5,227 nucleotides of DNA from an uncultured Acidobacteriota bacterium (GTDB taxonomy: Bacteria > Acidobacteriota > Terriglobia > Terriglobales > Acidobacteriaceae): NCBI GenBank assembly GCA_903832475.1, contig CAILBQ010000117.1, positions 1-5,227 on the forward strand. Direction: 5' to 3'. Shown here one piece after another: positions 1-5,227 of the stretch (position 1 is the first letter of the stretch; the number at the start of each line of letters is the position of its first letter). The notes under the pieces are model-generated. The model was not told the DNA's origin and ran no database searches. It saw only the letters and a list, made by a program, of their open reading frames with translations. Both the position numbers and the translations under genes were made by a program.

Positions 1-114
1 GCCGGCGGCGGTAACGACGGGCGTCTTCACGGTCGTCGTTGTCGCGGAATGAGCAATGGCCGGCAGGACCGTAGCTAAAAGCAGATATCGATAGATAGTC
101 AGACGAGGATACAT
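1..114 (-). CDS. N-terminus of an exported protein of unknown function (partial, runs off the left edge)
   Basis: The minus strand is open from an ATG at 114-112 to the window edge, giving 38 codons. The protein begins MYPRLTIYRYLLLATVLPAI and continues AHSATTTTVKTPVVTAAG. This looks like a Sec signal peptide: a short basic n-region with two Arg, a hydrophobic stretch at about residues 11-20, and a likely cleavage after the AIA or AHS region. A Thr/Val-rich, low-complexity mature start follows. An AGGAG element lies 11 bases upstream of the ATG (minus strand, 130-126), a slightly long but usable spacing that supports this start. It points the same way as the metallophosphoesterase gene, but 326 bases separate them, so a shared operon is doubtful. 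The function cannot be named from this fragment. Thr-rich starts are common in secreted repeat or Ig-like proteins, but nothing here proves that. Confidence 0.6.
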   Translation of the reverse strand, partial: MYPRLTIYRYLLLATVLPAIAHSATTTTVKTPVVTAAG

Positions 115-125
115 CTCTAGGAGAA

Positions 126-130
126 CTCCT
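126..130 (-). promoter_or_regulatory. Shine-Dalgarno sequence of the left-edge exported protein
   Basis: The minus strand reads AGGAG here, 11 bases before the ATG at 114. The element is one arm of an inverted repeat (plus strand 119-130, AGGAG-AA-CTCCT), so the ribosome binding site could pair with the CTCCT just after it. The loop would be very small, so the hairpin is weak at best. Confidence 0.45.
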
Positions 131-198
131 ATAGTTAAGGTTCATAGTTGCGCAACGAGAACCAAAGCAACGTGCGGTACAGAAGTCAACGCCACGGA

Positions 199-215
199 GA
201 CAGGGATGTCCTGTC
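199..215. repeat. Inverted repeat GACAGG-N5-CCTGTC
   Basis: Two perfect 6-base arms (199-204 and 210-215) flank a 5-base centre in the non-coding region, about 85-100 bases upstream of the left-edge gene. It could be a small RNA hairpin in that gene's leader or a dimeric regulator site. No T-run follows on either strand, so it is not an intrinsic terminator. Confidence 0.35.
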
Positions 216-273
216 CGCATGAGACGTCAAATCTCGGAAATTTCAACAGGCCGTTCTTGGGGGATCTATCGTA

Positions 274-302
274 ACCTTAATGGCTACCATCTTGTATGGC
301 AA
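274..302 (-). promoter_or_regulatory. Weak sigma-70-like promoter candidate for the left-edge gene
   Basis: On the minus strand TTGCCA (302-297; 5 of 6 bases match TTGACA) is followed after 17 bases by TAAGGT (279-274; only 3 of 6 match TATAAT). Transcription would start near 267 and leave a leader of about 150 nucleotides that includes the 199-215 inverted repeat. The -10 box is poor, so this is only a candidate. Confidence 0.2.
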
Positions 303-440
303 TCGTTTTTAGGCTTTCTAGGCAAACAAAAGTAATTCGAATGAGAAGATCAATTGGCTTTACTGTAGCACGCGCAGCCCATCCCCCGGCAACGCCTTTT
401 TCAATTGGGCGGTCAATTTCCAGAACACTTCATATTTCTC

Positions 441-1469
441 TTACTTCGCTGACTCAAGGTGAAACGTGTCTTTGACCTCCCAATCCGGACTGGTCGCATC
501 CGGGTTCTTGACCCGAAACATGGTGGAGTTCAGCGACTTCCCGTCAAAGCTAAACCGGATGTAGTGATAATTGGGAAAGCTCGGGTCTTGATACAAGTCA
601 GCGGCCGTTCGCGCGATTGGATAAGGCTTCGCACCGCCTCCGCCTGACACCAGATACGTCACACCGTTCTCAAAAAACCGTTGATAGTTATGAATATGCC
701 CGGCGATCACAATGAATCTCGCAGGTGTTGTGATGGCCTGCCTCTCCAGCAATGCCGCAAGCTCATATTCGTTGGGCCGCACGTCATGCGAATGATCGCC
801 TTCGATGGAGTCGGCGACAGGCGGATGATGCAGCGAAAAGAAAACAAATTTCGTCGAGCGGGGAAGATGGTGCAATTGATCCTCGAGCCACGTCCGCTGC
901 CGGCTACCCTCCAACAGTGAGAGATTCGAGTCCAGCGTGATGATATACGCGTTCCCCAGTTCGACCGAATACCACCGCCGCCCTTTCAACTCTGGAAAAG
1001 CGCTCCACCAATTCTTCGGCTCGGTAACTTCCTCTCCATGCAACTCATGGTTGCCCATGGCAGGATAGACGCGCAGATTCTCCGCACGCCACGCCCCGGT
1101 TTCATCGTGGTACACCTGGTAATCGTCTTGCACCGAGCCGTTGTATGGCACATCACCCGAAAGCAGAACGGCATCCGGATGCTCAGAAGCAACACGTGCC
1201 ACCAGCCAGCGGCGAACCTTTGGATTCGTGACCTTCTCGTTGGCAGGGTCGGTGAATCGCATGTCTCCGTAGGCGATCAGCGTCCAATGTTTTGGAAGGC
1301 TTTTCGCATCCACTCGGAATGTCGGACCAGGACCGCTGATCAGATTGCGCGTCAACGCCTCATCGGGTGGCGTCGTCTGCCCCAGCAGGCAGCCGGATGT
1401 GCAAACGCAAAGCCCAAAGGCTGCAGTCAAAAGCAGCGTCGAACGACCAGTCAAGAAGGAAAATCGCAT
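441..1469 (-). CDS. Metallophosphoesterase, purple-acid-phosphatase-like, predicted lipoprotein
   Basis: A 342-residue calcineurin-like phosphoesterase that probably hydrolyses phosphate mono- or diesters outside the cytoplasm; the substrate is unknown. The purple-acid-phosphatase-type metal motifs occur in order: GDMR (residues 68-71, D69 in the first motif), GDVPY (105-109, matching GDxxY with the Tyr that coordinates iron in that family), GNHE (139-142), LHHPP (213-217) and GHIHNYQR (257-264, matching GHxH). The N-terminus has Arg at positions 2 and 9, a hydrophobic segment (about 11-23) and TSGC at 24-27, a near-lipobox with Thr rather than Leu at -3. Lipid attachment at C27 is therefore likely but not certain. 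The length suits a stand-alone catalytic domain, with no N-terminal fibronectin-like domain as in plant enzymes. The ATG at 1469 lacks a clear Shine-Dalgarno sequence, but it places the signal peptide properly. The gene is divergent from the secreted fusion gene, 172 bases away. Confidence 0.92.
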   Translation of the reverse strand: MRFSFLTGRSTLLLTAAFGLCVCTSGCLLGQTTPPDEALTRNLISGPGPTFRVDAKSLPKHWTLIAYGDMRFTDPANEKVTNPKVRRWLVARVASEHPDAVLLSGDVPYNGSVQDDYQVYHDETGAWRAENLRVYPAMGNHELHGEEVTEPKNWWSAFPELKGRRWYSVELGNAYIITLDSNLSLLEGSRQRTWLEDQLHHLPRSTKFVFFSLHHPPVADSIEGDHSHDVRPNEYELAALLERQAITTPARFIVIAGHIHNYQRFFENGVTYLVSGGGGAKPYPIARTAADLYQDPSFPNYHYIRFSFDGKSLNSTMFRVKNPDATSPDWEVKDTFHLESAK

Positions 1470-1641
1470 GGGTCTAGTCTCGCATGGAGCGAGCCCCGGT
1501 TTGCTGATTTTTACTCATCTTCATACGCCCACTATTTCTGTTGCAGCCAACTCCGCATTCTTTTCACGCGGTTGTAATATGAAGCATCGGCGCGGGGTTT
1601 TCTTCATCGACCGGTGGCGAAGCGTTGAGTATGGGAGTTAC
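1470..1641. promoter_or_regulatory. Divergent intergenic region serving the phosphoesterase and the secreted fusion gene
   Basis: The starts of two oppositely oriented genes are 172 bases apart, so both promoters should lie here. No near-consensus promoter was found. The best plus-strand candidate is TTTACT (1510-1515), 17 bases, then TATTTC (1533-1538). On the minus strand, TTGGCT (1552-1547) and TATGAA (1527-1522) sit 19 bases apart. Both are weak, and no clear operator palindrome was noticed. The open frame of the fusion gene extends upstream through this region to 1345, but that extension has no start signal and would overlap the phosphoesterase start. Confidence 0.4.
1633..1637 (+). promoter_or_regulatory. 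Shine-Dalgarno sequence that fixes the start of the secreted fusion protein
   Basis: GGGAG lies 4 bases before the ATG at 1642. The spacing is a little short. The alternative in-frame ATG at 1579 has no such element and would put about 21 extra, partly charged residues ahead of the signal peptide. This supports the start at 1642. Confidence 0.55.
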
Positions 1642-4092
1642 ATGAATAAGCCAGGGATTTGCCGCAAGCTCGCACCAGAAAATTTCCTCCGTTTTGTTGC
1701 GGCGCTGCTCCTTGCGCTGAGTATGTCGTGGTTCGGCCTTGATTCCTCGCCATCGCTGGCACAGTCCAGCAAACACCTGCCCGTCCCACCCCATAGCCAG
1801 GAAGAAAACTTCAAATCTCTCGACGGCATCCTGCAAGCAGCGGTCAACGAAGGCAACATCCCCGGCGCCGTTCTCCTGGTCGGCCACAACGGAAAAATCG
1901 TCTATCGAAAAGCCTTCGGATCCCGTTCCCTCGAGCCGGCCCGCGAGCCGATGACCATCGACACGGTCTTCGACCTCGCTTCGCTGACCAAATGCATCGC
2001 CACGACCACCTCCGTCATGCAACTTCTTGAGCAGGGACGCCTCCGCCTCAACGACCCTGTCAAAACCTACTTGCCCGACTTCGCCGCCAACGGCAAGCAG
2101 GACATCACCGTTCGCGAACTCCTCACCCACTTCTCAGGACTGCCGGAGGACCTCAGCCTCAAGTCTCCGTGGCTCGGCAAAGACACGGCCTATGCAATGG
2201 TCATGTCCACCGCGCCCGGCAACCCGCCCGGGGCACACTTTCTCTACAGCGATATCAACTTTGAAACTCTGGGCTTTCTCGTCGAAAAAATCAGCGGCCA
2301 GCCTCTGAATGAATACGCCGCAGAACACATCTTTAAGCCACTCGGCATGCGCGACACCGGCTTTCTTCCGCCTCAGTCAGAAAGCGCCCGCATCGCTCCC
2401 ACCGAATACGATGAACACGGCCAGATGCTTCGCGGCATCGTGCATGATCCCACCGCGCGCCGTATGGGCGGTGTCGCCGGGCACGCAGGCCTATTCTCAA
2501 CCGCAGACGACCTCGCCCTCTTCGCCGAAGATATCCTCCACCGGCACACCGTGCTCAGTTCGTCAGCCGTTGCCAAGATGTCCACGCCGCAACAGCCCGC
2601 CAACGCTCCCAACCTGCGCGGGCTCGGATGGGACATCGACTCACCGTTCGCAAGCAATCGCGGAGAGCTGCTCCCGGTCGGCTCCTTCGGCCACACCGGC
2701 TTCACCGGCACCTCTCTCTGGATTGACCCAGTCACCGATACCTACATTATCCTGCTGACCAATGCCGTTCACCCTCACGTCGGAAAATCAGTCGTGTCAC
2801 TTCGCGCCCGCGTTGCGACCGCAGTCACTGTCTCCCTGCATCTGACCGCGACAGAAGCGGACAAACTATACCTCTCTCGCATCACCGGCTACAACGAATC
2901 CATAACCGCCGCACGACGCCTCACCGCGCGCAACGGCCAGGTCAAGGCCGGCATCGATGTGCTCGAGTCGCATGCCTTTCGCGAGTTGTCCCCCAATGCA
3001 GAACACCCCGTACGCATCGGCCTTGTCGCCAACCAGACCTCCGTCGATAGCCGCGGTCAGCGAACCGCGGATGTTCTCGCCGCTGTCCCAGGCATCCACC
3101 TCGCCGCCATGTTCAGCCCGGAACACGGCGTTTCCGGCACCCTCGACACCACCGCCATCGGCGATCAAAAAGACACAGCCACGGGCGCAATGATCTACAG
3201 CGTCTACGGCGACTCAGACGCCAGGCGCCGTCCCACCGCGGCCCGACTCGCTGACATCGATATCATCGTCTTCGATATCCAGGACATCGGCGTGCGCTTC
3301 TACACCTACGAAAGCACCATGGGATACTTTCTCGAAGCCGCGGCCAGAGCCAACAAGCCCATCCTGATCCTTGATCGTCCCAACCCCGTCAACGGCAGCT
3401 ACGTGCAAGGCCCTGTTGCCGATGAAAACAGCGAGTCCTTCGTCAGCTACTGGCGCACTCCCATCCGTCATGGAATGACCATGGGCGAACTCGCTTCCAT
3501 GTTCAACAAGGAACGAAACATCAATGCCAAACTGACCGTTGTTCCCATGGAAGGCTGGCAGCGTGGCGACTGGTTCGACTCCACCGGCCTCCTCTGGATC
3601 AATCCCTCGCCCAACATGCGCAGCGTGACCGAGGCCGAGCTCTATCCCGGCATTGGCATGATCGAATCCACCAATATCTCCGTTGGGCGCGGCACCGATA
3701 CTCCCTTCGAATGGGTCGGCGCTCCATGGATACAATCGATTGACCTCGCCGCCTATCTCAACGCCCGCCAGATCGACGGCGTCCGCTTCGTCCCCGTCAC
3801 CTTCACCCCAGGTTCATCGCTCTATGCCAATCAGAAATGCAGCGGCGTGAATATCGTGCTCACCGATCGCAACGCACTCGACGCACCGGAGCTCGGACTG
3901 GAGATTGCCTCTGCATTGCAACATCTGTATCCAGATCATTACAAGATCGAAGACCTGAATACACTGTTGCGTCATCAAGTGACGCTGGCCGCGCTCAAGG
4001 ACGGTCAAGACCCTCGGCGCATCGCCGACGAGTGGCGCGATTCCCTCGCCGCATTCCTCACCATGCGCGCCCGGTATCTGCTTTATCCATAA
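1642..4092 (+). CDS. Secreted fusion: beta-lactamase-fold serine hydrolase + DUF1343 (NamZ-like exo-N-acetylmuramidase)
   Basis: An 816-residue exported two-domain protein. Residues 1-41 form a Sec signal peptide (basic start, hydrophobic core about 15-32, likely cut near SLAQ, 38-41). Residues about 55-400 are a class C beta-lactamase/esterase-fold domain with S114-L-T-K117 (nucleophile Ser and general-base Lys), Y202-S-D204 and H351-T-G353. Residues about 434-816 are a DUF1343/NamZ (GH171) domain with GIDVL (437-441), FSPEHG (491-496), FDIQDIG (544-550), LDRPNP (577-582), PIRHG (607-611), PSPN (655-658), LYPG (667-670) and GRGTDTPFE (682-690). Both domains look complete. DUF1343 includes B. 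subtilis NamZ, which removes terminal MurNAc from peptidoglycan fragments; its cluster partner AmiE is a beta-lactamase-fold MurNAc-L-Ala amidase. By analogy, this protein may trim muropeptides in the periplasm or outside the cell. The first domain could instead be an esterase or D-aminopeptidase. The stop is TAA; no terminator is evident. Confidence 0.95.
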   Translation: MNKPGICRKLAPENFLRFVAALLLALSMSWFGLDSSPSLAQSSKHLPVPPHSQEENFKSLDGILQAAVNEGNIPGAVLLVGHNGKIVYRKAFGSRSLEPAREPMTIDTVFDLASLTKCIATTTSVMQLLEQGRLRLNDPVKTYLPDFAANGKQDITVRELLTHFSGLPEDLSLKSPWLGKDTAYAMVMSTAPGNPPGAHFLYSDINFETLGFLVEKISGQPLNEYAAEHIFKPLGMRDTGFLPPQSESARIAPTEYDEHGQMLRGIVHDPTARRMGGVAGHAGLFSTADDLALFAEDILHRHTVLSSSAVAKMSTPQQPANAPNLRGLGWDIDSPFASNRGELLPVGSFGHTGFTGTSLWIDPVTDTYIILLTNAVHPHVGKSVVSLRARVATAVTVSLHLTATEADKLYLSRITGYNESITAARRLTARNGQVKAGIDVLESHAFRELSPNAEHPVRIGLVANQTSVDSRGQRTADVLAAVPGIHLAAMFSPEHGVSGTLDTTAIGDQKDTATGAMIYSVYGDSDARRRPTAARLADIDIIVFDIQDIGVRFYTYESTMGYFLEAAARANKPILILDRPNPVNGSYVQGPVADENSESFVSYWRTPIRHGMTMGELASMFNKERNINAKLTVVPMEGWQRGDWFDSTGLLWINPSPNMRSVTEAELYPGIGMIESTNISVGRGTDTPFEWVGAPWIQSIDLAAYLNARQIDGVRFVPVTFTPGSSLYANQKCSGVNIVLTDRNALDAPELGLEIASALQHLYPDHYKIEDLNTLLRHQVTLAALKDGQDPRRIADEWRDSLAAFLTMRARYLLYP

Positions 4093-4119
4093 CTCGGCAT
4101 CTACGACTCGGCATCTGCC
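4092..4119 (+). repeat. Two-copy 14-bp tandem repeat just after the fusion gene stop
   Basis: ACTCGGCATCT occurs at 4092-4102 and again at 4106-4116, a period of 14 bases. The first copy begins with the last base of the stop codon. It is probably a small local duplication; nothing shows a function. Confidence 0.5.
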
Positions 4120-4139
4120 ACGCCCATCGCAGCGGGTCC

Positions 4140-4169
4140 TTCGAAGTCAAACTCTCTCTGTTGTAAAAT
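4140..4169 (+). promoter_or_regulatory. Candidate promoter for the GMC oxidoreductase gene
   Basis: TAAAAT at 4164-4169 matches 5 of 6 bases of the -10 consensus and sits in an AT-rich patch of the spacer. The only -35 candidate is TTCGAA (4140-4145) at an 18-base spacing, with 3 of 6 matches. Transcription would start near 4176, leaving a leader of roughly 118 nucleotides. A weak -35 with a good -10 would suit an activator-dependent or non-consensus promoter. Confidence 0.35.
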
Positions 4170-4173
4170 TGGC

Positions 4174-4189
4174 TTGAGAGCGCTCTTCG
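4174..4189. promoter_or_regulatory. Candidate LacI-family operator: 10-bp perfect palindrome overlapping the predicted transcription start
   Basis: AGAGCGCTCT at 4177-4186 is a perfect palindrome centred on CG. Many LacI/GalR-family operators have this design: an even-length palindrome with a central CG in an AGCGCT-like core. It begins 8 bases after the TAAAAT box, so a bound repressor would block transcription initiation. The flanking bases (TTG on the left, TCG on the right) do not extend the symmetry. The location and shape are seen in the sequence; the regulator family is inferred, and no regulator gene lies in the window. Confidence 0.35.
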
Positions 4190-4273
4190 CTAGGGACTTG
4201 TTGGCTCTCGTGTCGCATTGCGAAATTCCGCCCTCCGTCAACGCCACCAATCTGCATTCAAAGCCTTGAAACC

Positions 4274-4286
4274 TGCAGTTCCTGCA
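4274..4286 (+). repeat. Small inverted repeat TGCAG-TTC-CTGCA just before the oxidoreductase start
   Basis: Two 5-base arms with a 3-base loop end 7 bases before the ATG at 4294, where a Shine-Dalgarno sequence would normally lie. No AGGAG-like element is present in this leader. The hairpin may be fortuitous or may influence translation initiation. Confidence 0.3.
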
Positions 4287-4293
4287 TCAAACT

Positions 4294-5227
4294 ATGGTGA
4301 TCGAGAAACTATCGGCGGATCAGGTTTGGGATCTGTGCCTCGTGGGCACGGGCCCGGTCGGCATGGCCTCTGCTCTCGAGTTGGAACGTCTGGGCCATGA
4401 GGTCCTGGTCCTCGAATCGGGCGGCCTTGAGCCGAATGGCGAAGCTGCGAAAAACTCCCATGCCCACATCGTTGATCCCGACCGCCACGCTCCCATGGAG
4501 ATCGCCGTATGCCGCGCTCTGGGCGGAACATCCTGGACCTGGGGCGGCCGCTGCGTGGCCTATGACGATGTCGATTGGCTCGATCGCGATTTCGTGCCCG
4601 AGGCCCATTGGCCCACCAAGCAGGATGAGATTCGCCCCTGGTACAAGCTGGCTACCGAGTACCTGCTCTGCGGCAGCGATCAATTTGAATATCCCTATTC
4701 GCGTCCGCTTACCGATGGTCTCAGCCTGGATACCGTCGAGCGCTGGGCGCGTGAATCGAAAGTGATCCTCGAACATCGTCAGCGTCTTTTGCAGTCAAAG
4801 AAAATCAGGGTCAGCCTCAACACCACGGTCGTCGCCCTGAACTTCAACTCCGCGCAGAATCGTATCGAGAGCCTCACCGTGTCAACGCCGCAGGGCCAGC
4901 GCACCATCAGGGCTCGTTGCATCATCCTTGCCATGGGCGGCGTCGAAACAACCCGCCTGCTTCTGCATGCGCAGCACAACGCGCCGAAACTCTTCGGTGG
5001 CGTCGACGGCCCACTCGGTCGCTATTACATGGGCCACATCTCGGGAAAAATCGCGAGCATCACCTTCAGTGATCCTCGGGCCTTCGCTGATCTTGACTTC
5101 AAGCTTGAGCAAACGACGGACGCATACTATCGCAGGCGATTCATGCTCACAGAGCAGGCGCAGGTCGAGCACAAGGTGCTCAACACCGCTTTCTGGCCAG
5201 ACAATCCTCCCTTCTACGACCCCAGCC
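4294..5227 (+). CDS. GMC-type FAD-dependent oxidoreductase, N-terminal part (runs off the right edge)
   Basis: The frame is open from the ATG at 4294 to the window end (311 codons, no stop). An in-frame TGA at 4267-4269 limits the start, and this ATG is the first after it. Near the N-terminus is a dinucleotide-binding Rossmann motif: a beta-strand, then G18-T-G-P-V-G23, a helix, and E41 at the end of the second strand to bind the FAD ribose. Further GMC-like features are GGTSWTWGGRC (77-87, flavin-contacting loop), AMGGVETTRLLL (213-224, second nucleotide-contact segment) and GRYYMGH (242-248). There is no signal peptide, so the part seen is cytoplasmic. GMC enzymes oxidise alcohols or sugar hydroxyls; the C-terminal catalytic His is beyond the window, so the substrate cannot be told. 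No Shine-Dalgarno sequence precedes it. It lies 201 bases after the fusion gene with its own promoter candidate, so it is probably transcribed separately. Confidence 0.9.
   Translation, partial: MVIEKLSADQVWDLCLVGTGPVGMASALELERLGHEVLVLESGGLEPNGEAAKNSHAHIVDPDRHAPMEIAVCRALGGTSWTWGGRCVAYDDVDWLDRDFVPEAHWPTKQDEIRPWYKLATEYLLCGSDQFEYPYSRPLTDGLSLDTVERWARESKVILEHRQRLLQSKKIRVSLNTTVVALNFNSAQNRIESLTVSTPQGQRTIRARCIILAMGGVETTRLLLHAQHNAPKLFGGVDGPLGRYYMGHISGKIASITFSDPRAFADLDFKLEQTTDAYYRRRFMLTEQAQVEHKVLNTAFWPDNPPFYDPS

Larger units (their letters stand above)
115..440. other. Non-coding spacer between the exported-protein gene and the phosphoesterase gene
   Basis: This 326-base stretch holds no convincing gene. 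It is more AT-rich than its neighbours, especially at about 300-360. It contains the inverted repeat at 199-215, a weak minus-strand promoter candidate at 274-302, and the 8-mer TCAATTGG twice (350-357 and 401-408) with a third partial copy at 413. No hairpin followed by a T-run was found after the phosphoesterase stop codon, so how that transcript ends is not visible. The only plus-strand open frame of note is 38 codons (219-335) with no ribosome binding site. Confidence 0.5.

Noticed and set aside
219..335. 38-codon plus-strand frame (starts MRRQISEIS) in the left spacer
   Set aside because: No Shine-Dalgarno at a usable distance, no recognisable features, and a length common by chance.
385..402. 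Possible terminator (GGC-AAC-GCC followed by TTTTT) on the plus strand
   Set aside because: The stem is only 3 base pairs and there is no plus-strand gene ahead of it. For the minus-strand phosphoesterase it has the wrong polarity.
350..418. TCAATTGG repeated at 350 and 401 with a partial third copy at 413
   Set aside because: Only 8 bases, irregular spacing and an AT-rich setting; not distinguishable from chance without comparison to other genomes.
1038..1577. 179-codon plus-strand frame opposite the phosphoesterase gene
   Set aside because: It is antisense to a gene with clear catalytic motifs, has no recognisable domain, and is rich in Arg, Cys and His as expected of a GC-rich shadow frame.
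1345..1641. Upstream extension of the fusion gene's open frame (to 1345, or to the ATG at 1579)
   Set aside because: The extension to 1345 overlaps the phosphoesterase start on the other strand. Neither upstream start has a ribosome binding site, and both would bury the signal peptide. The ATG at 1642 has GGGAG and a normal signal peptide.
1564..2130. 188-codon minus-strand frame opposite the start of the fusion gene
   Set aside because: It lies antisense to the signal peptide and catalytic SxxK region of the fusion. Long minus-strand frames recur along the whole gene because third positions are C/G-rich.
3214..3735. 173-codon minus-strand frame opposite the DUF1343 domain
   Set aside because: It is the complement of the most conserved part of the DUF1343 domain. 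Its composition is explained by the coding strand, and no start signal was seen.
4309..4776. 155-codon minus-strand frame and plus-strand frames at 4218-4400 and 4397-4765
   Set aside because: All overlap the GMC oxidoreductase frame, which has a Rossmann motif and other family features and stays open to the window edge. The alternatives show no domain.

Overview
The window is GC-rich, with genes that strongly favour C or G at third codon positions. Together with the protein content (a secreted beta-lactamase-like/DUF1343 fusion, a purple-acid-phosphatase-like lipoprotein and a cytoplasmic GMC-type flavoprotein), this suggests a Gram-negative environmental bacterium. A soil Acidobacteriota (Terriglobia-type) is the best guess, from protein style only: there is no rRNA or other marker gene here.

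Layout from left to right. Positions 1-114 (minus strand) hold the N-terminal 38 codons of an exported protein of unknown function, which runs off the left edge. Positions 115-440 are a 326-base non-coding stretch, visibly more AT-rich than the genes, containing a 6-bp inverted repeat and a weak promoter candidate. Positions 441-1469 (minus) encode a complete metallophosphoesterase lipoprotein. A 172-base divergent spacer (1470-1641) follows. Positions 1642-4092 (plus) encode a large secreted two-domain protein: an N-terminal serine beta-lactamase/esterase-fold domain fused to a C-terminal DUF1343 (NamZ, glycoside hydrolase family 171) domain. Positions 4093-4293 are a non-coding spacer with a short tandem repeat, a good -10-like box and a 10-bp palindrome that resembles a LacI-family operator. 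From 4294 to the right edge runs the N-terminal 311 codons of a GMC-type FAD-dependent oxidoreductase.

The most interpretable biology is in the fusion. Bacillus subtilis keeps an exo-beta-N-acetylmuramidase (NamZ/YbbC) and a beta-lactamase-fold MurNAc-L-Ala amidase (AmiE/YbbE) as separate proteins in one muropeptide-salvage gene cluster. Here the same two folds sit in a single exported polypeptide, so a periplasmic or extracellular enzyme trimming peptidoglycan fragments is a reasonable inference. The lipoprotein phosphoesterase shares the intergenic region with it in divergent orientation. The flavoprotein lies downstream on the same strand behind its own apparent promoter, so it is probably a separate transcription unit, possibly controlled by a sugar-responsive LacI-type repressor. 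No RNA genes, insertion sequences, CRISPR arrays or convincing intrinsic terminators were seen. A wholly new multi-gene system is not evident in this window.
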